63,166 bases of DNA from JALRBM01 sp964477195 (GTDB lineage: Bacteria; Patescibacteriota; Saccharimonadia; Saccharimonadales; Saccharimonadaceae): positions 1 through 63,166 of the forward strand of contig CAYZCX010000006.1 in NCBI GenBank assembly GCA_964477195.1, written 5' to 3'. The number at the start of each line of letters is the position of its first letter. The stretch's first letter is position 1. Positions 43,401-51,589 of the stretch are shown here, in pieces. The notes beneath the pieces were generated by a model, which saw only the letters and a list, made by a program, of their open reading frames with translations, did not search any database and was not told the origin of the DNA. The position numbers and the translations under genes are program-made.

Positions 43401-44645
43401 ATGAAAATAGCATTTTTTACCGATGATTATCTGCCGTTTGTTCACGGCGTGACTACTTCTATCCAAAATTACCGCCAGGCTTTTGAGGCGCTGGGCCACG
43501 AAGTGTATATTGTGGCGCCAAAAAACGCTGGGTATGAAGATAATGACGATCATATTATCCGTCTTCCGTCGATTAATCCCTTGGTTTTTGATGGTCGTCC
43601 TATCTCGATTCATTATCCGGGTATTGCCAAAAAACTCGATGAATATGATTTTGATGTCATCCATAGCCAGACTCAGTTTTATCTGGGAGGTTTGGCATAT
43701 ATGGTGGCAAAGCGCAGAGGGATTCCACATATTACGACCATCCATACACTTTTTACAGAGCTCGCCGATGATTATCCCCTCGCGATAGGCGCTGGTTTGA
43801 TAGCCTTTTCTATTGGCTTCCCCTTTCTATTTAAGACAAAACCCGTCATGCCGTACACGAGTCCGCGCGAGATTCTGACCTGGCCTAAAGCGACCTTTAC
43901 CGAGATAAAGAAAAAGCAGGGATGGCGTTTGATGGCTGAATTCGTCAACCATACGAGTGCCTTTGTCGCCCCTTCGGAGCATCTCGCAAAAACTTTGATT
44001 GCCAACGGAGCGCAAGTTGATTGCCGCGTTATTCCTAACGGAGTTTTTCTCGATAAATATACTGCTGCAAAAGCAAGTGACTCTCCCCTCAAAAAAGACA
44101 AAGGTGAAAAATTCATTCTTTGCGTGGGACGGCTGAGCGGTGAAAAACGTCAAAAGATATTGGTTGAAGCGATGAAGTATGTCAAAAATCCCCATGCTCG
44201 ACTCGTACTGGTTGGCACAGGTCCTTCGGACGAAGAATTACGCAAGCAAGCAGAAAGCCTTGGCGTCGCAGACAAAATAATCTTTGCTGGCCACCAAGAT
44301 TCCCCAGTAGTTGCCGCAATTATGAAGCAATCCGATATCTTTGTGCAATCATCCTATCGATTTGATAACCAGCCTATGGTAATACTCGAAGCGATCGCGA
44401 GTGGTCTTCCGATGGTGTATTGCGATAACAATCTCAAAGAGGGGCTTACCAAAGAAAACGCGCTATTGACGCGTGGAAGAAGTGGTCGTGCATTTGCAAA
44501 GGCATTTGACGAACTCCTTGTAGATGAGGCGAGACGAGCAGATATGTCAAAGGCGTCCCGGCGCGTGGCAAAAGAATTCGATGTTATGCACTTAGCAAAA
44601 AAAATGATTGAACTCTATGAAACAGCTCCCCCTATGACAAAATAA
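43401..44645 (+). CDS. GT4 family glycosyltransferase
   Basis: A 414-residue GT-B enzyme. The N-terminal domain starts MKIAFFTDDYLPFVHGVTTSI (acceptor-side loop). The C-terminal domain has FILCVGRLSGEKRQKILVEAM and the EX7E-type SYRFDNQPMVILEAIASGLPMVY. It resembles 1,2-diacylglycerol glucosyltransferases and mannosyltransferases that make membrane glycolipids. A TATACT lies about 50 bases upstream, and there is no clear ribosome-binding site. Confidence 0.9.
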   Translation: MKIAFFTDDYLPFVHGVTTSIQNYRQAFEALGHEVYIVAPKNAGYEDNDDHIIRLPSINPLVFDGRPISIHYPGIAKKLDEYDFDVIHSQTQFYLGGLAYMVAKRRGIPHITTIHTLFTELADDYPLAIGAGLIAFSIGFPFLFKTKPVMPYTSPREILTWPKATFTEIKKKQGWRLMAEFVNHTSAFVAPSEHLAKTLIANGAQVDCRVIPNGVFLDKYTAAKASDSPLKKDKGEKFILCVGRLSGEKRQKILVEAMKYVKNPHARLVLVGTGPSDEELRKQAESLGVADKIIFAGHQDSPVVAAIMKQSDIFVQSSYRFDNQPMVILEAIASGLPMVYCDNNLKEGLTKENALLTRGRSGRAFAKAFDELLVDEARRADMSKASRRVAKEFDVMHLAKKMIELYETAPPMTK

Positions 44646-44649
44646 AATG

Positions 44650-44676
44650 AAAGAGCGCCAGGATCTGGCGCTCTTT
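44650..44676 (-). terminator. Terminator of the 44719 cassette
   Basis: The 12-bp stem AAAGAGCGCCAG/CTGGCGCTCTTT with a 3-base loop is followed on the minus strand by CATTTTATTTT. It can also serve the converging GT4 gene. Confidence 0.85.
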
Positions 44677-44718
44677 CGCAGAGCAGGCTTCAGATTCTGA
44701 CGCTTATATGCCCAGGGC

Positions 44719-45117
44719 CTACCCGATCTCGAGAGATCGAAGGTGGTTCTGGAATTGCTGAAGGCCAGGCATGGTCTGCCTTGCATCTTTGTACCGCTGC
44801 GCCCATGTCACCTGAAGCTCGCCTCCACGGAACCATGCTCGCATCTGCGTTTCGAACGCGTTGATCGTCAGAGAGAGGTTCGCTGCTCCTTGGAGTTCGT
44901 AGTCGGAGACGACTCGTGCCGCGTATTCCAACTCAGCAATGAAGTCTTCCTGATTGGCGAACTGCTTGCCTTGGATACTCTCGGGAAGGCCCGTGACGCC
45001 CATCGCTTGGACGATACGTTCGTAAGTGAACGTAGGACATTGTAGGGTGGTTTGCTGGTAGATGAAGATCAGGGCTTGACGTGCCTTCTTCTCTTCCTCG
45101 GGATCATTCATGTTCAC
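44719..45117 (-). CDS. Unrecognised 132-aa helical protein (cassette gene)
   Basis: An acidic, all-helical soluble protein (RQALIFIYQQTTL, DFIAELEYAARVVSDYEL). The ATG follows AAGGGGG; this site lies next to a CCCC that could mask it. TTGAAT and TAATAA promoter-like boxes (minus strand, about 45160-45190) are present. No family recognised. Confidence 0.65.
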   Translation of the reverse strand: MNMNDPEEEKKARQALIFIYQQTTLQCPTFTYERIVQAMGVTGLPESIQGKQFANQEDFIAELEYAARVVSDYELQGAANLSLTINAFETQMRAWFRGGELQVTWAQRYKDARQTMPGLQQFQNHLRSLEIG

Positions 45118-45214
45118 TGCCCCCTTGGGGTTGTGTCATTCAATTCAGCCTTCTCATTATTACACATACTATACATCTATTCAATATTAAGCCATGTTTT
45201 CAAGATACGAAAAG

Positions 45215-45270
45215 AGCGCCGGTGGTAACCGGTCACTCCTTTCGGGGCGGACCCTGTTACTTCCGGCGCT
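45215..45270 (-). terminator. Long 3' hairpin of the 45279 cassette
   Basis: The outer stem AGCGCCGG/CCGGCGCT (45215-45222, 45263-45270) has an inner GTAAC/GTTAC stem; the minus strand continues with TTTTCG. Confidence 0.75.
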
Positions 45271-45278
45271 TGACGGCC

Positions 45279-45653
45279 TCACTGGCTGGACGCAAGCTCC
45301 CAGTCACCCGAAGACTTGTTCGGGACGACGATTCGCCGCAGGAACTTCGCTTCGATCTGCTGGATGACCGCGTCGATCCCCTGCTCGATGTGCATTGCGG
45401 TGACGTAACTGGGGAGCTCGCCCCATGCGAACATCAGCCGCATGTTGATGCGACGATCGGTCGGCATGAGGTTCTGACGGAACGCCTTCAGCTTGTTGAG
45501 TGCGGGCTCTTCGAGCCTGGCGTCTTGCATGTCTCGCTTGACCTCGTTCGCCAGCCGTCGGGCATCGAGGAGCCTGTTGATGCTCGGCGTGAGCAGGATC
45601 AGGCCACCGATGATCACCGCGGCGATAAGCGGAACGAAGGAGGTGATGTCCAT
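45279..45653 (-). CDS. Single-pass membrane protein, 124 aa (cassette gene)
   Basis: An N-terminal membrane helix (FVPLIAAVIIGGLILLT) is followed by a charged coiled-coil-like cytoplasmic domain (RLLDARRLANEVKRDMQDARL). The start MDITSF is chosen because a GTCGAGG leader precedes it; the upstream in-frame extension is AT-rich promoter sequence. No family recognised. Confidence 0.65.
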   Translation of the reverse strand: MDITSFVPLIAAVIIGGLILLTPSINRLLDARRLANEVKRDMQDARLEEPALNKLKAFRQNLMPTDRRINMRLMFAWGELPSYVTAMHIEQGIDAVIQQIEAKFLRRIVVPNKSSGDWELASSQ

Positions 45654-45673
45654 GAGGTTCCTCGACTTCCTTG

Positions 45674-45722
45674 TAGATATCGATTCTAGCTTTATTATAG
45701 CATAAAAATTAAAAATAAGCAA
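45674..45722 (-). promoter_or_regulatory. Promoter and 5'-end palindrome of the 45279 cassette
   Basis: On the minus strand TTGCTT (45722-45717) and TATAAT (45699-45694) are 17 bases apart. TAGAATCGATATCTA (45688-45674), nearly palindromic, sits at the RNA start. Confidence 0.6.
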
Positions 45723-45745
45723 TATCATGCTATACTTCTACAGAT

Positions 45746-47533
45746 ATGATTGCCGATATTACCGTTACAGAAAAAAGCTTTGGCCCTAAGTCCCTTATGA
45801 GTGGGATAAAGTTTAGTATTGATGACGGTGAAAAGATTGGTGTTATTGGACGTAATGGCGTAGGAAAATCGACGCTTTTCGGAATCCTCGCTGGTACGGA
45901 TGCTGACTTTACAGGAGATATTATCTATCGACGAGGAACGGTGGTTGTGGCAACACAGCAGGAGCATCACGACACAAAAGATCGGACGGTATTGCAATAT
46001 ATTCTTCAAGGATTGCCCGAATATGCGGACCTGAGTCGTATCATCGAAACTTATCCCGAAACGATGGGGAGTGATATGAAAAAGATCGAGACCTACACGC
46101 AGGCGCTCCAGCGATTTGATGACAAGGGGTTTTATCAGATAGAAGAGCAAATTGAGCGTGAGCTGGATAATTTTCAGCTCGAAGGCGTTGCTCATAGGCA
46201 GTTCTCTACCCTTTCGGGTGGTCAAAAGCGACTCGTAGAAGTCGTAAAAGTCATGCATTCACAGGCTCAGCTGGCTCTTGTAGATGAACCGACGAATCAC
46301 ATGGACTATGTCGCAAAAGCTCAGTTTATTGACTGGCTACGGGGTGCAAAGGAGGCCGTGCTCGTCATTACTCATGATCGCGATGTCCTGAGGGAAGTCG
46401 ATCGAATTGTTGAATTGAAAGATGGCGGCAATGCAAGTTACAAGGGTAACTATGACGCGTATCTGAAGCAAAATGCCGTCAGTACTGGTAGCCAGATGAA
46501 TGAATTTGAGATGATCGAAAAGCGCATCGCGAATCTAAAGGTAAAGGTGCTCGACTATCAGCGCTTGAAGGAAAAGTCTCGTAATCCTGGCACAATCCAA
46601 AAGTTTAAACGTCTCGAAGAAGTATCAAGAAAAGAGCTTGCCGAGCTTCAGGCAAAAGAAAAACCGACCTTTTGGATAGATAAAGAGTCGGCGGCGAATC
46701 TCAACTATAAAGTAGCTTCTCAATACGATAAATTCAAGGCAAAAAATATCCGCATGAACCTGAAGAGCGATGACTCGCGGAGTAAGCATATATTGGTAAA
46801 TGCCAAAAATCTCAGCCTCGGGTACGGAGAGACTCCCCTGTTTTCGGGTGTGAATATTGATCTTCGTGAGGGTGAAGCGATGGAACTACGGGGACGAAAT
46901 GGCGCAGGTAAGACGACGCTTATTAAGGCGTTACTTTCATCGGATCGGCCTTCTGGTATCACTGCGCAAAACGGCTTCGCGCCGAGCGCGACAAGCGTCC
47001 CGACGGCTGGTCGCGCTCGGGCTGCAGGTGTTTTGCTTAGTGACGCCAGTTCGGCTGAAAGCTCCCAAGATAGTCCTGCTAAGGCCGGAAGCCTATATCG
47101 GCTCTTTGACGGTGAAATTACCCTCGATACCCATGTTCGTATTGGTATTTATGAACAAGAAGTTAATCAAAAATATTTCTCCCTCCCTCTTGAGGAAGCG
47201 ATTGAGCGGATGTATTTGGACCGAGAACTTTCTATTTCTACCACGAAGGTCCGCGGCCTTATGAGCGACTACTTATTTACTGAAGGAGACGGCAAAATCC
47301 CTCTTTCACGGCTAAGCGGCGGACAAAAGGCGAGGTTCCAATTGATTACAATGCTAGCCAACGATCCGCAGCTGTTAATTCTCGATGAGCCGACGAACCA
47401 CCTTGATCTTCCGAGTATCGAGGAACTTGAGACGGCGCTCGCAAAATATAGCGGCGCGATTCTTTATGTGAGTCACGATGGCTATTTCCGTGAAGCGCTT
47501 GGCGGCGATGTCGTGCAAGTTGGCGCTGCTTAA
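45746..47533 (+). CDS. ABC-F family ATPase with an in-frame insert in the second domain
   Basis: Two ABC domains: GRNGVGKSTL (about 34) with LSGGQKR and LVDEPTNHMD, then a linker, then GRNGAGKTTL (about 388) with LSGGQKARFQ and LILDEPTNHLD. ABC-F proteins act on the ribosome (EttA/Uup/antibiotic-protection types). Between the second Walker A region and LFDGEITLD there is an extra stretch of about 45 residues, rich in Ala/Ser, that carries a DNA palindrome (separate entry). TATACT ends 9 bases before the ATG. Confidence 0.92.
   Translation: MIADITVTEKSFGPKSLMSGIKFSIDDGEKIGVIGRNGVGKSTLFGILAGTDADFTGDIIYRRGTVVVATQQEHHDTKDRTVLQYILQGLPEYADLSRIIETYPETMGSDMKKIETYTQALQRFDDKGFYQIEEQIERELDNFQLEGVAHRQFSTLSGGQKRLVEVVKVMHSQAQLALVDEPTNHMDYVAKAQFIDWLRGAKEAVLVITHDRDVLREVDRIVELKDGGNASYKGNYDAYLKQNAVSTGSQMNEFEMIEKRIANLKVKVLDYQRLKEKSRNPGTIQKFKRLEEVSRKELAELQAKEKPTFWIDKESAANLNYKVASQYDKFKAKNIRMNLKSDDSRSKHILVNAKNLSLGYGETPLFSGVNIDLREGEAMELRGRNGAGKTTLIKALLSSDRPSGITAQNGFAPSATSVPTAGRARAAGVLLSDASSAESSQDSPAKAGSLYRLFDGEITLDTHVRIGIYEQEVNQKYFSLPLEEAIERMYLDRELSISTTKVRGLMSDYLFTEGDGKIPLSRLSGGQKARFQLITMLANDPQLLILDEPTNHLDLPSIEELETALAKYSGAILYVSHDGYFREALGGDVVQVGAA
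46950..47090 (+). repeat. In-frame palindromic insert in the ABC-F gene
   Basis: The segment is GC-rich, encodes low-complexity Ala/Ser/Gly residues and includes CCGAGCGCGAC (46982-46992) with its exact complement GTCGCGCTCGG (47010-47020). Its size and in-frame placement recall Rickettsia palindromic elements. The borders are estimated from where ABC homology stops and resumes. Confidence 0.55.
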
Positions 47534-47554
47534 GAAGTACCCATAAAATGCTGA

Positions 47555-47596
47555 AGCCGGCACCGTTGCACCCTGGGTGGGCGCGTGGTGCCGGCT
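47555..47596 (-). terminator. 3' hairpin of the 47606 cassette
   Basis: AGCCGGCACC (47555-47564) pairs with GGTGCCGGCT (47587-47596), with an inner CACCC/GGGTG stem. There is no proper U-tract. Confidence 0.7.
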
Positions 47597-47605
47597 GGCA
47601 GCAGA

Positions 47606-47968
47606 CTACGACATGAGTTCCGCGATGAGGCCATCGGGGTACTCCTCCATTCCATCCTCGGGCTCCACGATGTGGTAGCCGAGGATGCCAAGCTCGTCGA
47701 TTCTCTCCACAGGGTCGACTTCGGACGTGTCGATTTCGACGCGATCGCGAAGGCTCGGTGCCGTGAAGCCAATCTGCTCGGCATTCCACAGCCACGATTC
47801 GTGACGGGGTTTGGCCTGTACCTGCGTGTCTTCGCTGGTTTGCGAAGTGACCGAGGGGAGCACGAGCGGTGTCGTGTAGCCCCTCGACTGACAGGTGTGG
47901 CGCATGGGTTTGGTCGCTTCGGCCTTCTTCTTGATGGCCAGGGCGGCGAGGTAGGCCGGGTTGGGCAT
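47606..47968 (-). CDS. Unrecognised 120-aa protein (cassette gene)
   Basis: A Lys/Ala-rich helical start is followed by a polar, acidic C-terminus (VDPVERIDELGILGYHIVEPEDGMEEYP). No domain recognised. The ATG follows GGAGG. It is driven by the best consensus promoter in the window. Confidence 0.65.
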   Translation of the reverse strand: MPNPAYLAALAIKKKAEATKPMRHTCQSRGYTTPLVLPSVTSQTSEDTQVQAKPRHESWLWNAEQIGFTAPSLRDRVEIDTSEVDPVERIDELGILGYHIVEPEDGMEEYPDGLIAELMS

Positions 47969-48002
47969 GGTGTCCTCCAGGGATAGGTAGCTGCTGGGTA
48001 CG

Positions 48003-48065
48003 CTGTCGAGGGATATCTCTCGACAGGTTTACATGCATTATACCATTTTTATATAGTATTGTCAA
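48003..48065 (-). promoter_or_regulatory. Consensus promoter with 8-bp 5'-end hairpin
   Basis: On the minus strand TTGACA (48065-48060), a 17-base spacer and TATAAT (48042-48037) form a perfect sigma70-type promoter. CTGTCGAG/CTCGACAG (48026-48019 with 48010-48003) sits at the start of the RNA. Confidence 0.8.
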
Positions 48066-48106
48066 TGCAGCCTTTTGCGAATCTCGCCTGAGCAGCGTAT
48101 TACTAT

Positions 48107-48138
48107 AAAATAGGACCTCAATTGAGAGGCCCTATTTT
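48107..48138 (-). terminator. Terminator of the glutaredoxin-like gene
   Basis: AAAATAGG and CCTATTTT arms with an inner CCTC/GAGG stem; the minus-strand side continues with a TTTTATAG-like tail. Confidence 0.75.
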
Positions 48139-48163
48139 TATGTCTTGAAGATTGTTTCTGGTT

Positions 48164-48451
48164 TTATGCCGCGATTAATTCCTTGCTTTTTAGAAGCGTG
48201 TCGATTTTGGCACGGTCAAAGCCAAGCACGAGGTCACCAGCAATATCTGTAACAGGGACTCCTTGGTAGGATCCGCTGCTTTTTTGCATGAGCTCTTCGT
48301 ATGCTTCTTTATCTTCTTCGATATCTTTCTTGACGTATGATACGCCGAGTTTCTGTAGGTATTGCTCTTCGGTTTTGCAAAATGCGCACCATGATGTGCT
48401 GTAGATAATTACTTTTGAGTCATTGTTGTCAGTTGGTGTCGTGTCTTCCAT
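48164..48451 (-). CDS. Glutaredoxin-like protein
   Basis: A 95-residue thioredoxin fold with active site WCAFC near residue 21 and the conserved GVPVTDIAGD cis-Pro region near 63, as in NrdH/Grx-type reductases that use a short CxxC. The ATG has TATAGT and AGGGGA upstream. Confidence 0.9.
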   Translation of the reverse strand: MEDTTPTDNNDSKVIIYSTSWCAFCKTEEQYLQKLGVSYVKKDIEEDKEAYEELMQKSSGSYQGVPVTDIAGDLVLGFDRAKIDTLLKSKELIAA

Positions 48452-48541
48452 ATGTATTCCCCTTACTATACTAAGTATAGTACATTCTCGGCTTATTTAC
48501 TATCATTAATAATACCATTTTTAGCCCTTTGATAGCGAAAA

Positions 48542-48567
48542 CCCGCTTACTCCGGGGAGTAAGCGGG
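48542..48567 (-). terminator. Terminator overlapping the stop codon of the 48547 lipoprotein gene
   Basis: CCCGCTTACTCC (48542-48553) pairs with GGAGTAAGCGGG (48556-48567), and the minus strand continues TTTTCG. The stem contains the last codons and the TAA. Confidence 0.8.
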
Positions 48568-48969
48568 ATCCGGTCGAACGATCAGGCGCCGGGCTTGGAG
48601 GGCGGAACGGAGGGCGCAGGCTGTGAAGCGCAGTCCTTGAACTGCGGCTGCTTCTTTGATCAGATCTGCCGTCAGCTCACCAGGTCCTTCGACCTTGCCG
48701 TCGAGGAGCTTCCACCTGTCCCCGTCGGTCCATGCCATACGCAACCGGCAGCCACCTACCGAGACCAATGCCTCGGCAGAGTTCCTACCCTTGGTGTTGA
48801 CATTGCCGAGCGCGATGTTGGTGAAGCCGCGTTTCGTCAGCTCGTCGGTGAGCCGGCCTGTCAGCTCATTTCTGCTGGCGTCTCCTCTGAGGTCGATACC
48901 GCAGCTCGACAAGGTCAGGGCCAGTCCGGCGGCACAGCTGAGTGCCACGATACTACGCAACCGAGACAA
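48547..48969 (-). CDS. Small lipoprotein, 140 aa (cassette gene)
   Basis: A signal peptide with lipobox TLSSCG (Cys near residue 23). The mature part has two more Cys residues and a beta-alpha pattern (TDELTKRGFTNIALGNVNT). No family recognised. The start is TTG, preceded by GGAAGAGGTG. It would sit on the outer face of the membrane. GC is about 62% in a sampled line. Confidence 0.72.
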   Translation of the reverse strand: MSRLRSIVALSCAAGLALTLSSCGIDLRGDASRNELTGRLTDELTKRGFTNIALGNVNTKGRNSAEALVSVGGCRLRMAWTDGDRWKLLDGKVEGPGELTADLIKEAAAVQGLRFTACALRSALQARRLIVRPDPAYSPE

Positions 48970-48981
48970 TTCGTCACCTCT

Positions 48982-49038
48982 TCCGATCGTTTACGGATGT
49001 GTTCGTAATTATAATATCATCTTATGGTAGAAAATCAA
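48982..49038 (-). promoter_or_regulatory. Promoter and short 5' hairpin of the 48547 cassette
   Basis: On the minus strand TTGATT (49038-49033) and TATTAT (49016-49011) are 16 bases apart. TCCG/CGGA (48997-48982) follows near the RNA start. Confidence 0.55.
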
Positions 49039-49244
49039 GAGTTTTGAGTTGTCTTTGAGCTCGTGAGATGCCAGTTATGGCAGCGCGGGCATTTATATGC
49101 GGTGAGCTCGAGATCGGGCTGTATGTTCATCTGATATGCAGCCGCCTGAAGCGCCTCATTTTTAGTACCAAAACGGCGCTTGTTTTGACAACTTGAGGCA
49201 ACTGAAAACGGCTGATGTGGAATTTGTTTATTTCGGCGTGGCAT
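49035..49244 (-). CDS. Small zinc-ribbon-like protein, 69 aa
   Basis: A basic protein with NKRRFGTKNEALQAAAYQ near residue 21 and YKCPRCHNWHLTS near 50; the CPRC-x-x-WH pattern may bind zinc. It resembles short nucleic-acid-binding or ribosome-associated proteins. It ends close to the 48547 cassette promoter. Confidence 0.6.
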   Translation of the reverse strand: MPRRNKQIPHQPFSVASSCQNKRRFGTKNEALQAAAYQMNIQPDLELTAYKCPRCHNWHLTSSKTTQNS

Positions 49245-49286
49245 AGCTAGGCAAAACCTCTTTCTGCTGCTATAGTATATACGTAC

Positions 49287-49538
49287 ATGGCTACATCACC
49301 AAAGCGAGGCGATGATCACCAGATGCCGCCGAAACATTCGACGGTTCTTTTAATGCTGACGATCGCTGATACGACATGGCGCCTCTTTGTTCCACTTGTA
49401 GGACTGACAATCGCAGGGCTGCTCCTGGATAAGGGACTCGGAACAAAGCCGTGGATTATGATAGTGTCGATCGTGCTTGGTGCGGTGCTGGCTTACTTAT
49501 TGGTACGAACGCAAATAAAGAAAGTGAAACAATTATGA
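49287..49538 (+). CDS. AtpI/AtpZ-like ATP synthase assembly protein
   Basis: An 83-residue protein with two membrane helices (LFVPLVGLTIAGLLLDKGLG and WIMIVSIVLGAVLAYLLV), as in the AtpI/AtpZ family encoded first in F-type ATP synthase operons. TATAGT lies 10 bases before the ATG. Its stop overlaps the atpB start (ATGA). Confidence 0.8.
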   Translation: MATSPKRGDDHQMPPKHSTVLLMLTIADTTWRLFVPLVGLTIAGLLLDKGLGTKPWIMIVSIVLGAVLAYLLVRTQIKKVKQL

Positions 49539-50374
49539 TACAGCTTGCACAATTCGCCGCCGAAAACTCACCGCATGTTTCGCTTGCCGCCGAAGAGATT
49601 TTTAATATTGCCGGCGTGCCGATAACAAACGCGATTCTTCTTGGTGTTTTGGGCTATATCGTGCTTTTGACATTCTTTATCCGAACGGCATATATTGTGA
49701 AGCGAAACAAAAAGCGTGGATTTATGACCAAGCTGATTGTCTGGGGCTATGAAGGTCTCTACAGTACTGTCGAAAATGTTATCGGTGATAAAAAAGTAGC
49801 CAAAAAGCTCGCCCCTCTCCCTATTACACTCTTCTTTTTCATTATCACGCAGTATTACTTAGGCGTTTTGCCCTTTGTCGGACCGGTCACCCTCCATGAG
49901 ACACCGCTGTTCCGCGGATTTGCAGCAGATCTTAATACAACCTTTGGCTTGGCGGTCATTACGTTAGTTACGATGCAGGTTTATGCGATTAAAGCGCATG
50001 GTTTTTTGGGAAATGTGAAGCGATTTATCAAGAATCCACTCAAAGATCCGGCTGGCGCGTTTGAGGGTATTCTCGAGATTATCGCCGACTTCTCTCGAAC
50101 TGTTGCCTTGAGTCTTCGTTTGTTTGGTAATGTATTTGCCGGCGAAGTCTTGCTGGTGATGGTCGGCTTCCTTACCTCATACTTCTCTGTTGCAGCACTG
50201 CCGCCATTTTATATCTTCGAGCTGTTTATCGGTGGTATTCAGGCGTATATTTTCTTCATGCTTACTACGGTGTTTATTTCCCTTGGCCTCGTCAGCCACG
50301 ACACACACGACGAACATTCTGTTGATCATTCCCCCTCTTCCAAGACAGCCCCGGCCGTCCCAGCGAAGGAATGA
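49535..50374 (+). CDS. atpB: F-type ATP synthase subunit a
   Basis: A 279-residue membrane protein; ALSLRLFGNVFAGE near residue 192 carries the essential Arg of the proton half-channels, and IQAYIFFMLTTVFISLGL forms the last helix. The ATG at 49535 overlaps the upstream stop. Confidence 0.96.
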   Translation: MIQLAQFAAENSPHVSLAAEEIFNIAGVPITNAILLGVLGYIVLLTFFIRTAYIVKRNKKRGFMTKLIVWGYEGLYSTVENVIGDKKVAKKLAPLPITLFFFIITQYYLGVLPFVGPVTLHETPLFRGFAADLNTTFGLAVITLVTMQVYAIKAHGFLGNVKRFIKNPLKDPAGAFEGILEIIADFSRTVALSLRLFGNVFAGEVLLVMVGFLTSYFSVAALPPFYIFELFIGGIQAYIFFMLTTVFISLGLVSHDTHDEHSVDHSPSSKTAPAVPAKE

Positions 50375-50412
50375 TATAATTATAGGTAATAACTAAAGGA
50401 GAATTAAATAAT

Positions 50413-50625
50413 ATGGAACAACTCGCTTTTGGCTTGACGTACGCGATCCCAGCAGGCTTTGCTGCACTTGGTGCCGGTATTGTCGCGAATGCTGCAGTAA
50501 ACGCGGTGGGTCGTAACCCAGAAAAAATTAACGATATCCGAACTATGATGATTCTTGGTATTTCATTCGTGGACGCCCTGGCGATCATCGGTATCATCGT
50601 GGCTATTATTGCGAAGTTTATCTAG
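50413..50625 (+). CDS. atpE: F-type ATP synthase subunit c
   Basis: A 70-residue hairpin of two helices with the RNPEK polar loop and the ion-binding Asp54 in SFVDALAIIG. The lack of extra polar ligands suggests H+ coupling, but this is inference. AAAGGAG lies upstream. Confidence 0.96.
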   Translation: MEQLAFGLTYAIPAGFAALGAGIVANAAVNAVGRNPEKINDIRTMMILGISFVDALAIIGIIVAIIAKFI

Positions 50626-50635
50626 GTAATAATTC

Positions 50636-51184
50636 ATGGAATCAATCCAGATACTAACAGTAATAGCGACCGCAGCTGGGCACGAAAATCCAGGCTTTTT
50701 CGAGGCACTCGGTATTGACTGGAAGCTGCTTGTTTTGCAGACACTCGCCTTTTTGGTGCTTTTGTGGTTTTTGGGAAAGTTTGTTTACCCACCGCTCACA
50801 AAGATGCTTGATAAGCGCGAAGCTGATATCGAAGCAGGTGTAAAAGCTGCTCAAGCGGCTGAAAAAAAGGCCGAAGAGGCGCAGGAGCGTGTTGAGGAAT
50901 TGCTCAAAAAAGCTCGTGGTGAGGCCCGTGATATCGTTGCAACGGCAAAAGAAGAAGCCAGTGCGACTGTTGAAGCAGCTGGTGAAAAGGCAAAGTCTCG
51001 CGCTGAGCACATTGTTACCGAGGCCCATGAGCAAATCGAAAAGGATGTCCTCGCCGCACGTACCGCACTTCGCAATGAAACACTTGATCTTGTTGCAGCC
51101 GCAACTGAAAAAGTTGTGGGTAAAGCAGTGACTGCGAAGGTGGACCAGAGTGTTATTACTGAGACCATCAAGGAGGCGAAGTAG
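50636..51184 (+). CDS. atpF: F-type ATP synthase subunit b
   Basis: A 182-residue protein: one membrane helix (LLVLQTLAFLVLLWFLGKFVYPPL), then a long Ala/Glu/Lys coiled coil forming the peripheral stalk. Confidence 0.94.
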   Translation: MESIQILTVIATAAGHENPGFFEALGIDWKLLVLQTLAFLVLLWFLGKFVYPPLTKMLDKREADIEAGVKAAQAAEKKAEEAQERVEELLKKARGEARDIVATAKEEASATVEAAGEKAKSRAEHIVTEAHEQIEKDVLAARTALRNETLDLVAAATEKVVGKAVTAKVDQSVITETIKEAK

Positions 51185-51190
51185 TCTCTC

Positions 51191-51565
51191 ATGGCTAATC
51201 GGATATCACGTCGAAAGATTGCTGAATATGCAGCCGAACGTCTCGTGGCGGGCGAAAAGGTCGGTCGCGTTTTGAAAGAAATCGCCGCATTCCTCATCGA
51301 TACTCGACGAACTCGTGAAGTAGAGCTAGTGGTACGAGATATTGAATCAGCACTTGCCGAGCGAGGCGTGGTTGTGGCGGACGTCACGAGTGCTTATCCT
51401 TTGACTGATGCACTGAAACAAGATATCCGAAAGCTATTGGGTGGCACGCAACTTGCACTCCGAGAGACAGTTGACCCGAGCGTACTCGGAGGAATTCGTC
51501 TGTCGACACCGGAGCAGCGGCTTGACGCTACACTTAAACGTAAAATCCAAGCACTAAAAGCCTAA
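51191..51565 (+). CDS. atpH: F-type ATP synthase subunit delta, shortened
   Basis: A 124-residue protein against about 175-180 in most bacteria. The helical start (RRKIAEYAAERLVAGEKVGRVLKEIAAFL) is compact, and the C-terminal part keeps VDPSVLGGIRLSTPEQRLDATLKRKI. Position between atpF and atpA supports the call. Confidence 0.88.
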   Translation: MANRISRRKIAEYAAERLVAGEKVGRVLKEIAAFLIDTRRTREVELVVRDIESALAERGVVVADVTSAYPLTDALKQDIRKLLGGTQLALRETVDPSVLGGIRLSTPEQRLDATLKRKIQALKA

Positions 51566-51589
51566 AAAGACGATAAGAAAGAGGAAATA

